A stretch of DNA of 33,011 nt, from contig NZ_WSTA01000040.1 of assembly GCF_009789225.1 (NCBI RefSeq), forward strand, positions 1-33,011. Direction: 5' to 3'. Of this stretch, positions 1-7,650 are shown one piece after another (within the stretch, counting starts at the first letter, position 1; every line of letters starts with the position of its first letter). The notes beneath the pieces are model-generated. The model did no database searches. It saw only the letters and a list, made by a program, of their open reading frames with translations, and was not told the origin of the DNA. The translations under genes were made by a program, and so were the position numbers. The stretch is from Agromyces seonyuensis (lineage in GTDB: Bacteria > Actinomycetota > Actinomycetes > Actinomycetales > Microbacteriaceae).

Positions 1-272
1 CGTTGCCTAAGTGCCTGGGCTCCGGACGTGTGCCCTCCCGGTCCGGCCGCGAGCGCGGCGGCCTGGGCGAGGGAGCGCTCGGTTCGGCCGGGGGCGCGGC
101 CGACGGCGGTCACGAGCACGACGGGCAGGGCGCGGGCGCGGAACGCGTCGGCGAGGCGGGCGGCGTTGGCGACCACGGCATCCGCGTCATGGGCGGCCGG
201 GAACGAGGTGATGCCGTTCTGCAGGTCGATGACGACGAGGGCGGGGCGGGCGTCGAGCGGGGTGATGGGCAT
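1..272 (-). CDS. Isochorismatase-family cysteine hydrolase (3' end cut by window edge)
   Basis: Only the first 90 codons lie inside the window; the gene runs off the left edge. Read from the ATG at 272 the protein begins MPITPLDARPALVVIDLQNG. The ALVVIDLQNG block, with Asp16, is the hallmark first strand and catalytic Asp of the isochorismatase-like hydrolase superfamily, and is followed by a helix (AADAVVANAARLADAFRARALPVVLV type). The Lys and Cys of the usual Asp-Lys-Cys triad would lie beyond the edge and cannot be checked. It follows the MarR gene on the same strand after about 60 nt, so the two are probably one transcript controlled by the palindrome at 782-811. The substrate is unknown; such enzymes act on isochorismate, nicotinamide or other amides. 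No strong ribosome binding site precedes the chosen start. Confidence 0.8.
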   Translation of the reverse strand, partial: MPITPLDARPALVVIDLQNGITSFPAAHDADAVVANAARLADAFRARALPVVLVTAVGRAPGRTERSLAQAAALAAGPGGHTSGAQALRQ

Positions 273-331
273 GTCGTGGCTTCGTTCTGTCGAGGGGATG
301 CGGGTGGGTTGCGCCGGCGGGCCGGTCGGGC

Positions 332-763
332 TCAGGGGGCGAGGAGGCGGTCGAGGAGCGGGATGACGCCGGCCAGGGCCCGCTGCTCGTCGGCGTCGAG
401 GCGTTCGGACATGCGCTGCACGAACCAGCGGGTCTTGTTCGCACGAGCGCGCAGGATCGCGGACTGGGCGTCGTCGGTGAGGAAGACGAGCCGAGCGCGC
501 GCATCGGCGGGGTCGGCCTTGCGGCCGACGATGCCGAGCCGTTCGAGCTCGGCGACGGTCGCGCTCATGGACTGCGGGCGCACGTCCTCGAGGCGCGCGA
601 GCTCGGCGACGGTGATCTCCCCGACGTCGGCGAGGTGGCGCACCGCGGCGGTCTGGCTCGGGGTGAACTCCTGGAGCCCGCCCTCGGAGCGGAGCTTGCG
701 CGCGAGTCGGTTCGTCGTCACCCGCAGCGCGGCCGCGACCTCTTCGAGTTCGACGTCGTCCAT
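332..763 (-). CDS. MarR-family transcriptional regulator
   Basis: A 143-residue winged-helix repressor of normal MarR length. Residues 30-95 carry the domain: a recognition-helix region with ELARLEDVRPQSMSATVAELERLGIV, followed by the wing with the basic DPADARARLVFLT stretch (the D-x-R-x..L-T signature of MarR wings). Flanking helices 5-25 and 100-140 form the dimer interface. The ATG at 763 is chosen because it gives a full-length family member and lies 18 nt from a 30-bp palindrome at 782-811 that is the likely autoregulatory operator. It is divergent from the EamA transporter and upstream of the isochorismatase-like gene, so it probably represses both. Its ligand cannot be told. The same frame stays open far upstream, but that part is antisense to the transporter and is not gene sequence. 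Confidence 0.92.
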   Translation of the reverse strand: MDDVELEEVAAALRVTTNRLARKLRSEGGLQEFTPSQTAAVRHLADVGEITVAELARLEDVRPQSMSATVAELERLGIVGRKADPADARARLVFLTDDAQSAILRARANKTRWFVQRMSERLDADEQRALAGVIPLLDRLLAP

Positions 764-781
764 GTGGCCACGGTAGCACAT

Positions 782-811
782 AGACAGGCAGACTGTGCAG
801 TTTGCCTGTCT
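782..811. promoter_or_regulatory. 30-bp palindromic operator between marR and the transporter
   Basis: Near-perfect dyad: outer arms AGACAGGCA (782-790) and TGCCTGTCT (803-811) are exact reverse complements, and an inner ACTG-TG-CAGT dyad sits at the centre; 13 of 15 positions pair overall. It lies 18 nt upstream of the MarR start and 99 nt upstream of the transporter start. MarR proteins usually bind such dyads in divergent promoters, so this is the predicted MarR site. Seen directly: the symmetry. Inferred: the binding protein. Confidence 0.75.
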
Positions 812-910
812 GAATCGGCGAGGATACGCCGGCTGCCGCGCTTGCGCGAGAAAGCGCCACGCTGCCGCGGCCGGGATCCGAGCGTCACCGGGGGCGCATA
901 GCCTTGCGAG

Positions 911-1912
911 GTGAATCGCCGTCCCGCCCCCGCCCCCGCCGCTCCCGCCACCGGGCTGACGACGACCACCGCGCTCTCGGCGTGGGTGCAGTTCCTCGCC
1001 ATGGGGCTCGTCTGGGGCGCGTCGTTCCTGTTCATGAAGGTCGCCCTCGAAGGCGTCTCTTTCGGCCAGGTCGCCTGGAGCCGCACCGTGCTCGGAGCGC
1101 TCGCGCTCGCCGTGGTCGTCGCGATCACGCGGCCGCGAGTCACGGCGTCCGACGGCTCGCGCGGCCCGGTGCTGCCGAAGGAGCCGATCGTCTGGTTCCA
1201 CTTCCTCGTCGTGGCCTTCGTGAACTGCGTGATCCCCTACCTCTGCTTCGCGTGGGCCGAGCAGCACGTCTCCTCGAGCCTCGCCTCGATCTACAACGCG
1301 ACGACGCCGATCATGACGGCGATCATGGCGACCCTCGTGTTCCGCGTCGAGAAGCTCGGGCTGAGCCGCTGGGTCGGCGTCGGCGTGGGCATCCTCGGCG
1401 TGGTCGTCATCATCGGCCCCTGGCAGTACTCGGCGCTGACGGGCTCGCTCGCCGGCCAGCTCGCGTGCCTCGTCGCGACCGCCTGCTACGGCATCAGCTT
1501 CGGCTACCAGCGGCGCTTCCTCACCGATCGGCCGATCGCGCCGGCGACGTTCGCGGCCCTCTCGATCGGCGTCGCGGGCGTCGTCATGCTCGCGCTGACA
1601 CCGCTCGTCGCGACCGGTCCCGTCACGCTCACCCTGCCGGTCGTCGGGTCGTTGCTCGCCCTCGGCATCCTCGGCACGGGCTTCGCCTACATCTGGAACA
1701 TCTCGGTGCTGCGCGCCTGGGGGCCGACGAACACGTCCACCGTCACGTACGTGACCCCGGTCGTCGGCGTCGTGCTCGGCGTCGCACTGCTCGGCGAGAC
1801 CTTCTCGTGGCACGAGCCGCTCGGCGCGCTCGTCGTGCTCCTCGGCATCCTGCTGGCCCAGGGCCGACTGCGCCTCGGCGCGCGCCGCCGCACGGTCCCG
1901 CTGGTCGAGTAG
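911..1912 (+). CDS. EamA/DMT-superfamily drug/metabolite transporter
   Basis: A 333-residue inner-membrane protein with about ten hydrophobic helices arranged as two EamA repeats. The first begins at AMGLVWGASFLFMKVAL (residues ~29-46), the second at about residue 190. The AWSRTVLGALALAV and PTNTSTVTYVTPVVGVVLGVALLGE segments are typical of the family, the latter being the conserved end of repeat two. The GTG at 911 is used; a CATAG-like -10 element at about 896-901 lies so close that the mRNA may be leaderless. The gene is divergent from the MarR regulator, with a shared palindrome between them, so it is probably derepressed by the MarR ligand as an exporter. The last codons and the TAG stop (1910-1912) lie inside a GGTCGAGTAGCGAC repeat unit, so the final L-V-E residues are repeat-derived. 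Confidence 0.9.
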   Translation: MNRRPAPAPAAPATGLTTTTALSAWVQFLAMGLVWGASFLFMKVALEGVSFGQVAWSRTVLGALALAVVVAITRPRVTASDGSRGPVLPKEPIVWFHFLVVAFVNCVIPYLCFAWAEQHVSSSLASIYNATTPIMTAIMATLVFRVEKLGLSRWVGVGVGILGVVVIIGPWQYSALTGSLAGQLACLVATACYGISFGYQRRFLTDRPIAPATFAALSIGVAGVVMLALTPLVATGPVTLTLPVVGSLLALGILGTGFAYIWNISVLRAWGPTNTSTVTYVTPVVGVVLGVALLGETFSWHEPLGALVVLLGILLAQGRLRLGARRRTVPLVE

Positions 1913-2136
1913 CGACCCCCCGTCGGTCGAGTAGCGACGAAGTCGCGTATCGAGACCCGGTACGTCAGTCTCGATACGGCGCTGCGCGCCTACTCGACCG
2001 GCGGTGGGGGGTCGCGATACGGCGCTGAGCGCCTACTCGACCGGCGGTGCGGGGTCTCGACACGGCGCTGCGCGCCGACTCGACCGGCGGTGGGGGGTCG
2101 CGATACGGCGCTGCGCGCCTGCTCGCGCTCGCGAGC
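1903..2136. repeat. Microbacteriaceae-type dispersed repeat array (43-nt period)
   Basis: This non-coding stretch holds GGTCGAGTAGCGAC at 1903 and again at 1925, then a CGTATCGAGACCC arm, followed by the inverted form (GTCTCGATACGGCGCTGCGC...CTACTCGACCGGCGG) starting at 1968. That form is repeated with a period of exactly 43 nt at 2011, 2054 and 2097 (the last copy diverges after about 25 nt). The first forward and inverted arms can fold as a long hairpin. The end (2121-2136) is a short GCTCGC-GCTC-GCGAGC hairpin just before the P450 stop and may act as its terminator. The same repeat family recurs at 26237-26538. Confidence 0.85.
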
Positions 2137-2159
2137 TCATCGGAGGCTCGTCCGACTCG

Positions 2160-3380
2160 TCACCGGTCCGGCGTCAGTCGCACGGGCAGGGTCTCCCACG
2201 CCCGGAGCGTGTTGTTGAGGTGGCGTGTCGGGGTGCCGGCCGGTTCGATCGTCTCGACTCGGGCTGCAAGGGCGGTCAGCAGCGCCACGGCTTCGAGGCG
2301 GGCGACGTGCTGGCCGACGCACTGGTGGATGCCCATGCCGAAGCCGACGTGTCCGGACGGGTCGCGGTGCAGATCGAATCGGCCCGGGTCGCTCCAGCGG
2401 CGAGGGTCTCGATTCGCAGATCCGAGGAACATCAGGATCTTGCGTCCCTCGGGAATGCGCACACCGTCGATCTCGACGTCGCGGGTGGTCGTGCGGAAGA
2501 AGGTCTGCACGGGGGACTCGAGTCGGATCGCCTCATCGAATGCGACGCGGGCGAGAGCGGGGTTCGAGCGGAGCGCGGCCCACGCCTCAGGGGTGCGGGC
2601 GAATGCCGCCAGGATCGCCCCGAGGGCGTGGATCGTCGTGTCGACGCCGGCCGACAGCAGCGATCGGACCATGAGCGGGGCCTGCGCTTCGGTGATGTCG
2701 CCGCGGTCGGTCGCGGCCCAGATATCCGCCCCGAACCCGGTCGGAGCGAGCGCGTCGCGGGCGCACTGCTCATTCACCCAACCGGCGTGCTCGGGGAGCG
2801 ACGGTGCGCCGTGCTGCACGAGGAAGTTCTCCGGACCGAAGGTGTTGAAGAGGTGGTCTCCATAGGGCAGGAGGTGTTCGCGGCCTTCCTGCCGGAGGCC
2901 GACGGCGTCCGGGAAGACGCGGAGCGGGAACGCTTCGGCCAGTTCGGTGACGGCGTCGAACTCGGTGCCGCGCGCGAGGACCTCGTCGACGAGCGCTGCG
3001 GCGTCCGCGCGCCACTGCGGCTCGAGCGCCCGCAGCGCGCGGGGCCCGAGGATCTTCTGGAGCACGGCGCGCGGCGCATCGTGGTGCGGCGGATCGGCCT
3101 CCAGCAGCAAGCTCGGCGGCCGCCACGGCGGTTCGCGACGGAAGTCCGAGATGCCGACGCCGGCCGAGGATTCGAACGACTGCCAGTCGGTGAGCGCCGC
3201 GTGCACGGTGTCGTAACGGCCCATCGCGTCGACGTCGTAGCGCTCGAGGTGGACGACCTCGCCCGCCTCGCGGAGCGCCTCATGGAACTCATGGGGATCG
3301 GCGAGCAGCTCGGCGGAGAACGGGTCGGCGCTGGAGGTGGGACGGGTTCGGTGCACGGGGCCGTGAAGCGTTTCGGTCAT
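2160..3380 (-). CDS. Cytochrome P450, CYP199A-like (para-substituted benzoate O-demethylase type)
   Basis: A 406-residue soluble bacterial P450 of full length. Seen: I-helix SAGVDTT (residues 243-249, acid-alcohol pair Asp247-Thr248), ExxR Glu283-Arg286, and heme loop FGMGIHQC with the axial Cys354. The whole chain resembles CYP199A2/A4 as I recall them, including DPHEFHEALREAG, SDFRREPPWRPPS, QEGREHLLPY, ESPVQTFFRTTTR and FLGSANRDPRRWSDP. Positions equivalent to those holding the substrate carboxylate and ring in CYP199A4 are kept: Arg87, Ser90, Phe178, Phe181, Arg239, Ser240, Ser243 and Phe294. CYP199A enzymes remove the methyl of 4-methoxybenzoate and veratrate, so para-O-demethylation or para-hydroxylation of a benzoate or cinnamate is the likely reaction. 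A GAAAGG site precedes the ATG. It lies 61 nt downstream of its reductase in one operon, under the IclR-side palindrome at 4533-4551. Confidence 0.93.
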   Translation of the reverse strand: MTETLHGPVHRTRPTSSADPFSAELLADPHEFHEALREAGEVVHLERYDVDAMGRYDTVHAALTDWQSFESSAGVGISDFRREPPWRPPSLLLEADPPHHDAPRAVLQKILGPRALRALEPQWRADAAALVDEVLARGTEFDAVTELAEAFPLRVFPDAVGLRQEGREHLLPYGDHLFNTFGPENFLVQHGAPSLPEHAGWVNEQCARDALAPTGFGADIWAATDRGDITEAQAPLMVRSLLSAGVDTTIHALGAILAAFARTPEAWAALRSNPALARVAFDEAIRLESPVQTFFRTTTRDVEIDGVRIPEGRKILMFLGSANRDPRRWSDPGRFDLHRDPSGHVGFGMGIHQCVGQHVARLEAVALLTALAARVETIEPAGTPTRHLNNTLRAWETLPVRLTPDR

Positions 3381-3441
3381 GATGGTGCCTTTCGCAGGTG
3401 CGTGTGCCGGCGGCGCGAAGCCCATGCCGGGCAGGAGCGGG

Positions 3442-4434
3442 CTAGAGGGCGATGACGAGGCGGTCGCTGCGCGATCGGGATACGCACGGGAAGAAGCAGT
3501 TTCCGCGGGCGCGTTCCGCATCATCCAGGAGCGCATCGCGGTGGTCGGGCTCGCCGGCGAGCACCTCCGTCTCGCACGTGCCGCAGACGCCGCGTGCGCA
3601 CGAGGTGAGCACATCGAAGCCGGCGATTCGGAGTGTCTCGACCACGGTGGTCCCGGGCTCGACGATGAGCGTGCGGTCGGTGCCCGCGATCTCGAGCGCG
3701 AACGGCGTCGCGCGGGCCGGGCCGGATGCCGTGGCGGTGAAGCGCTCGACGCGCACCCATCCTGCGCGCCGGTTCGCACCGGCACGGACGACGGCGTCGA
3801 GCAAACCGGCGGGGCCGCAGGCGTATACCTTCGCGTCGCTGGGCGACTCGGCGATCCAGGCGTCGATGTCCGCACGGGCGCCGCTCGACCCTGAGCAGTG
3901 CAGCTGCACCCGATCACCGTGCCCGGCGAGCTCGGCCAGGTATGCGAGCGCACCGGGGCTGCGGCCGAGATAGAGCAGCCGCCAGTCGATGCCCAGCACG
4001 GTCGCAGCACGCAGCATCGGCAGGATGGGCGTGATCCCGATGCCGCCGGCGACGAAGGCGTAGGACGTCGCGGGCACGAGCCGGAAGTTGTTGCGCGGCC
4101 CGCCGAATCCGACCATGTCGCCGACCTCGAGCCGGTCGTGGACGAAGCGGGAGCCGCCATCGCCGTGCTCCTCCCGCTGCACTGCGATGCGGTAGCTGGA
4201 AGCGTCGCGCGGGTCTCCGAGCAACGAGTACAGGCGAGTCAGGCCGTTCGGCAGCATCAGGTCGAGGTGCGCGCCCGGCGTCCAGTCCGGGAGTCGGCCG
4301 GCGTCCGGGCGCTGCAATTCGAGCTCGACGACCTGGTCGGCAACGACGCGGCGCGCAGCGACGACGAGTCGGTCGACCGGCGAGGCGGCCGCCGGGTCGG
4401 CCGACACCGGGGACCGAGGCGAATCGTTGGGCAT
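3442..4434 (-). CDS. Phthalate-dioxygenase-reductase-type oxidoreductase (FMN, NAD(P)H, C-terminal 2Fe-2S)
   Basis: A 330-residue electron-transfer protein. Domain order: flavin domain (about 20-115, with RLYSLL at 67-72, the R-x-Y-S/T flavin signature), nicotinamide domain (about 120-235, GGIGITPI 130-137 and CGPAG 206-210), then a C-terminal plant-type ferredoxin domain with Cys279, Cys284, Cys287 and Cys317 (C-x4-C-x2-C-x29-C). This order is that of phthalate dioxygenase reductase and the VanB group. It should pass electrons from NAD(P)H directly to the downstream P450. The ATG at 4434 is chosen because a GAGGAGG site lies 6 nt upstream. It is first in the operon, divergent from the IclR gene. 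CYP199A enzymes described so far use a separate ferredoxin and reductase, so this fused partner is noteworthy. A Rieske oxygenase partner is the usual alternative, but none is present here. Confidence 0.92.
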   Translation of the reverse strand: MPNDSPRSPVSADPAAASPVDRLVVAARRVVADQVVELELQRPDAGRLPDWTPGAHLDLMLPNGLTRLYSLLGDPRDASSYRIAVQREEHGDGGSRFVHDRLEVGDMVGFGGPRNNFRLVPATSYAFVAGGIGITPILPMLRAATVLGIDWRLLYLGRSPGALAYLAELAGHGDRVQLHCSGSSGARADIDAWIAESPSDAKVYACGPAGLLDAVVRAGANRRAGWVRVERFTATASGPARATPFALEIAGTDRTLIVEPGTTVVETLRIAGFDVLTSCARGVCGTCETEVLAGEPDHRDALLDDAERARGNCFFPCVSRSRSDRLVIAL

Positions 4435-4532
4435 GGGACCTCCTCGTCCGCATGACGGATGCTCCGACCGCACGCCATCGTCGGCTGCGGCATCGAGCAA
4501 CCTAGACGCGTGCGATCCGTCGCCGCGACGGT

Positions 4533-4551
4533 TCTCCATTTGAAATGGAGA
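4533..4551. promoter_or_regulatory. Perfect 19-bp palindrome, predicted IclR operator
   Basis: TCTCCATTTGAAATGGAGA: two exact 9-nt arms around a single G. It lies 43 nt upstream of the IclR-family start and about 100 nt upstream of the reductase start, in the only intergenic space the two divergent units share. IclR-family sites are commonly short AT-rich dyads with a TGGA/TCCA outer part. Symmetry is seen; binding by the adjacent regulator is inferred. Confidence 0.75.
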
Positions 4552-4594
4552 TGCAGCGGCAATCTGGCTAGGCTCGGCGCGATCCGGAGGTCCG

Positions 4595-5494
4595 ATGGCG
4601 CGCTCATCCGATGGCCGCTCGACGCTGAGCCGCCAGTTGCAAGTGCTCGACGCATTCAGCGTCGAGGCGCCCTTCCTCACGGTCGCCGAGATCTCCCGGC
4701 GGACGGGTCTGCCGGTCTCCACCACGCATGCGCTGGTCCGCGCGCTCGCCGACGTCGGCCTCCTCGAGTTGCACGAAGCGCGCCGCTACCGGCTCGGAGT
4801 CCGCCTCTGGGAACTCGCTGCCCGGACTCCTGGTGCGCTGGGCCTGCGCGAGCTCGCCGGCCCGCACCTCCATGCGGCGCACGCGACGGTCGGGCAGCAC
4901 GTGCAACTCGGCATCCTCAACGGCGCCGACGTGCTGTTCCTCGAGCGCCTGTCGGCGCGCGATGCGGTCGTCAACGCCACGGTGATCGGTGGCCGGTTGC
5001 CGCTGACCTCGTCGTCCTCCGGACTCGTGCTCCTCGCCGACGCCGATCCGAGCAGTCGGGAGACCGTGCTCGCCGGCCCGATCCCCGCCTACACCGAGCG
5101 AACGCCGAGAACCTCCGCGGAGGTCCGTCGCCTCCTCGCGCAGGTCCGACGACAGCGTTTCGCGATGACGGAAGGATTCATCCACCCGGATGCGCGAGGT
5201 ATCGCAGTTGCGGTGACGGGAGCTGCGGGTGAAACGGTCGCGGCCATCGGCGCCGTCGTCCCCAACGATCGAACTCCCTGGGAGCCGGTGCTGGCCGTGC
5301 TCAGGTCGACGGCGACGGCGATCTCGGCCGACCTGCGTGCCGCGGCCCTGCCGCAGTCGCATCCCGATGCGAGCCCCGGCGGCTCCTTCCGAGCACTGGT
5401 GCACTCGTCAGACGACTCGATGTCCTATCTCGCGAGTCGCCGGCTGCGCGCCCGCGATGCGTCGGACGAATCGGTTCAGTCGCCGCGCGGATGA
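4595..5494 (+). CDS. IclR-family transcriptional regulator
   Basis: A 299-residue regulator. The N-terminal winged HTH spans about 12-75 (LQVLDAFSVEAPFLTVAEISRRTGLPVSTTHALVRALADVGLLE), followed by the GAF-like IclR effector domain to about residue 255, with the typical signature GLVLLAD, and DARGIAVAVTGAAGETVAAIGAV near the end. A roughly 40-residue polar C-terminal extension follows, longer than in most IclR proteins. The ATG at 4595 gives the standard HTH position. IclR proteins often control aromatic catabolism (PcaR, PobR type). Divergent placement and the 19-bp palindrome suggest that it controls the reductase-P450 operon and perhaps itself, with a benzoate-type acid as a plausible effector. 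Its 3' end overlaps the convergent LysR gene by 19 nt. Confidence 0.9.
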   Translation: MARSSDGRSTLSRQLQVLDAFSVEAPFLTVAEISRRTGLPVSTTHALVRALADVGLLELHEARRYRLGVRLWELAARTPGALGLRELAGPHLHAAHATVGQHVQLGILNGADVLFLERLSARDAVVNATVIGGRLPLTSSSSGLVLLADADPSSRETVLAGPIPAYTERTPRTSAEVRRLLAQVRRQRFAMTEGFIHPDARGIAVAVTGAAGETVAAIGAVVPNDRTPWEPVLAVLRSTATAISADLRAAALPQSHPDASPGGSFRALVHSSDDSMSYLASRRLRARDASDESVQSPRG

Positions 5495-6441
5495 CGGGCG
5501 GCGACGCCGGCGATGAGGTCGCGCAGCCAACGATGACCGGCGTCGGCGCCGTAGGTCGCCCCGTTCCACCAGAAGGCCTGGCGGATCGGCGGCAGCGGAA
5601 GCGGGCTGTCGACGACTGAGACATCGGTGCGATCCGCGAATCGGGCGGCAGCGGAGGCCGGCAGGAACGCCACCCGGTCCGTCCCGGCGACCATGTCCGG
5701 CAAGGTGAGGAAACTGCGAGTCGTGACCTGGGTGCGCGGATAGATGCCTCGCTGGTGCAGTTCGCGGCTGGCGGCGATGACGGCGGTGCGACCGCTGAAG
5801 GTCGTCGCCCACGGTCGCGCGCCGAGGGCTGCGATGTCGAGTTCCGGTGCGCCTTCGCCGCTGGCTGCGACGAGGCAGCACCAGGCGTCTTCGAAGAGGT
5901 CCAGGTAGTCGGTGTGCTCGATGAAGCCGTGCGGAAGGATCAGCCCGTCGATGCCGCGCAGCGAGTCGGGAGCCTCGTCGACGAGCTCGTCGCGCAGGTG
6001 TTCGATCCGGAGCATCGCGCGAGGCGCGGCGATCGAGACCGCCTTCGAGAGCCGGGCTCCGAAGACTGCCGCGACGTAGTCGGAGCAGACGATCCGGAAC
6101 TCGCGCTCGCTCGTCCCAGGATCGAACTCCGTTTGGGCGCCGAAGAGCTTGGCCAAGGCCGACGCCGTCGATTGCACTTCGGGGAGCAGTTCGACGGCGA
6201 GTTGACTGAGCACGTATCGGTTTCCGGAGCGAACGAGCAGCTCATCGTCGAAGTGCCGGCGAAGCCTGCCGAGGGCAGAGGACAAGGCGGGCTGGCTCAT
6301 GAAGAGTCGATCCGCCGCCCGACTGACGCTTCGCTCTTCGAGCAGCGCCTGGAGGGGGACGATCAGGTTGAGATCGACGCCCGAGAGCCTGCCGCCCCCG
6401 ACCGGGGCCGACGGCTCTCGCGCGGCTTCATCATCGACCAT
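5476..6441 (-). CDS. LysR-family transcriptional regulator (NodD/FdeR-like N-terminus)
   Basis: A 321-residue LysR regulator. After a roughly 20-residue polar leader, residues 21-80 carry the HTH: GVDLNLIVPLQALLEERSVSRAADRLFMSQPALSSALGRLRRHFDDELLVR. The LDLNL-x-x-L start and the spacing to the LxPxA-like tail resemble the NodD/NahR/FdeR branch that senses aromatic compounds. Residues ~105-315 form the periplasmic-binding-like effector domain. The ATG at 6441 has a GGAGGG site upstream. The gene starts 13 nt after the LacI gene on the same strand, so the two are probably co-transcribed, linking sugar control with an aromatic sensor. Its target is unknown; candidates are the promoters near 16545-16792 and 23149-23462. 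It shares this family and domain layout with the LysR at 15600-16544. Confidence 0.88.
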   Translation of the reverse strand: MVDDEAAREPSAPVGGGRLSGVDLNLIVPLQALLEERSVSRAADRLFMSQPALSSALGRLRRHFDDELLVRSGNRYVLSQLAVELLPEVQSTASALAKLFGAQTEFDPGTSEREFRIVCSDYVAAVFGARLSKAVSIAAPRAMLRIEHLRDELVDEAPDSLRGIDGLILPHGFIEHTDYLDLFEDAWCCLVAASGEGAPELDIAALGARPWATTFSGRTAVIAASRELHQRGIYPRTQVTTRSFLTLPDMVAGTDRVAFLPASAAARFADRTDVSVVDSPLPLPPIRQAFWWNGATYGADAGHRWLRDLIAGVAARHPRGD

Positions 6442-6454
6442 CGCGCCCTCCGTC

Positions 6455-7510
6455 CTATCGTTCCGTGCTCCGTCGAACGACCACGGTCGGATCGAGACGC
6501 ACGGCTTGATGCCGGTGGGTCGGATCGTCACTCTCGGCGACGAGAAGCCGCACGCCGGTTTCCCCGAGTGCTTCGCCCGGCTGGGCGACCGTCGAGAGTG
6601 GAACCGGAGCATCCCACGCGGCCTGGTTGTTGTCGTACCCGATGACTCCGACATCCTCAGGGACTCGGATGCCGGGCGTCTCGGCGAGGGCTTGGACGAT
6701 CCCCGCAGCGAGCAGGTCGGATGCGGCGACGACGCCGTCGATCTCGCCGGCGGCGATGCGGGGAGCCAGCATGCGGCCCACCTGCCAACCGTCTGCTCGA
6801 TTGATCCACTCGGGTCCGATCTCGGCGACCGCGGCCAGGCCCGCGGACGCGAGTGCTCGGCGGACTCCGGCGCGCCGGTCGGCGATCGGCTGGAGGCTGT
6901 CGGGCCCGCCGACGAAGGCGAGCCGGCGCCGACCGGTGGCGAGCAGGTGCGCTGCAGCCAAGGCACCGCCGGCCTCGTTGTCGATGGAAACGGTGCAGAA
7001 GCGGCCGTCGTCGGCGTGCAGGTTCAGGAGGATCAGCGGCCCGCGCTGTCTCGAGCGTGCGGCGATCTCACGAAAATGCGACTCGTCGTTCAGGGTGAGC
7101 AACAGCCCTCGCACTCGCGACTCCGTGAGGAGTTCGACGTATCGGTCTTCGCGTTCGAGGCGGCCGTCGCTATTGGCCAGCACCACCGACAGCCCGAGTT
7201 CGTCCGCGGCGCGCTCGGCGCCACGGGCGATGTCGACGAAGAGCGAGTTCCCGAGGTCGGAGAGCACCAACCCGATCGAGCGCGAATGGCCGGCGACGAG
7301 CGAGCGCGCCGCGCCGTTCGGGACATACCCGAGCAGCTCGATGGCCCGTTCGACGCGCTCGATCGTCGCAGCGGCCACGCGCTCCCGATGGTTCAGGACG
7401 TTCGACACCGTCGACGGCGAAACTCCCGCGAGCGCCGCGACATCGGTGATGCCGACGCCGTCGACGGCGCCGCGCTTCGTCGCGCCCGGCGCGGTCGTTG
7501 CGGAGGTCAT
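6455..7510 (-). CDS. LacI-family transcriptional regulator
   Basis: A 351-residue LacI/GalR repressor. The HTH and hinge occupy residues ~20-75 (GITDVAALAGVSPSTVSNVLNHRERVAAATIERVERAIELLGYVPN), followed by a periplasmic-binding-like sugar domain (IGLVLSDLGNSLFVDIARGAERAADELGLSVVLANSDG, later DGVVAASDLLAAGIVQAL and VGVIGYDN, the standard effector-domain landmarks). An in-frame ATG at 7561 would add 17 residues, but it would put the LacI-type operator at 7529-7542 inside the coding region, so the ATG at 7510 is preferred. No good ribosome site is visible. It is divergent from the sugar-type importer and rhamnosidase genes and probably represses them, responding to rhamnose or a rhamnose-containing sugar. 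It is followed after 13 nt by the LysR gene. Confidence 0.9.
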   Translation of the reverse strand: MTSATTAPGATKRGAVDGVGITDVAALAGVSPSTVSNVLNHRERVAAATIERVERAIELLGYVPNGAARSLVAGHSRSIGLVLSDLGNSLFVDIARGAERAADELGLSVVLANSDGRLEREDRYVELLTESRVRGLLLTLNDESHFREIAARSRQRGPLILLNLHADDGRFCTVSIDNEAGGALAAAHLLATGRRRLAFVGGPDSLQPIADRRAGVRRALASAGLAAVAEIGPEWINRADGWQVGRMLAPRIAAGEIDGVVAASDLLAAGIVQALAETPGIRVPEDVGVIGYDNNQAAWDAPVPLSTVAQPGEALGETGVRLLVAESDDPTHRHQAVRLDPTVVVRRSTER

Positions 7511-7528
7511 GCCGCGAGTGTACGCGGC

Positions 7529-7542
7529 TTGCAGCGATGCAA
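7529..7542. promoter_or_regulatory. LacI-type operator, regulator side
   Basis: TTGCAGCGATGCAA: a 14-bp dyad with the central CG typical of LacI-family sites, arms pairing at 6 of 7 positions. It lies 19 nt upstream of the LacI gene start, placed for autoregulation. A related element is found at 7651-7664 in the same intergenic region. Confidence 0.65.
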
Positions 7543-7650
7543 CCGAACCCACCTTGTCCATTCGCTTCGTCGATACCGGCTATTCGGCACGCGATAAGCC
7601 AATTCGAGGAATCCGCGAGTGCCGCTCCCGAGCGCCACGTAGCATCCCCG

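Noticed and set aside
764-1813. Long minus-strand open frame extending upstream of the MarR gene
   Set aside because: Antisense to the EamA transporter with low-complexity Arg/Asp/Glu/His-rich translation, typical of shadow frames in GC-rich DNA; only the MarR part has family features.
1968-2136. 43-nt periodic repeats as a CRISPR array
   Set aside because: The whole 43-nt unit is conserved without unique spacers, and no cas genes are near; it is a tandem dispersed-repeat array.
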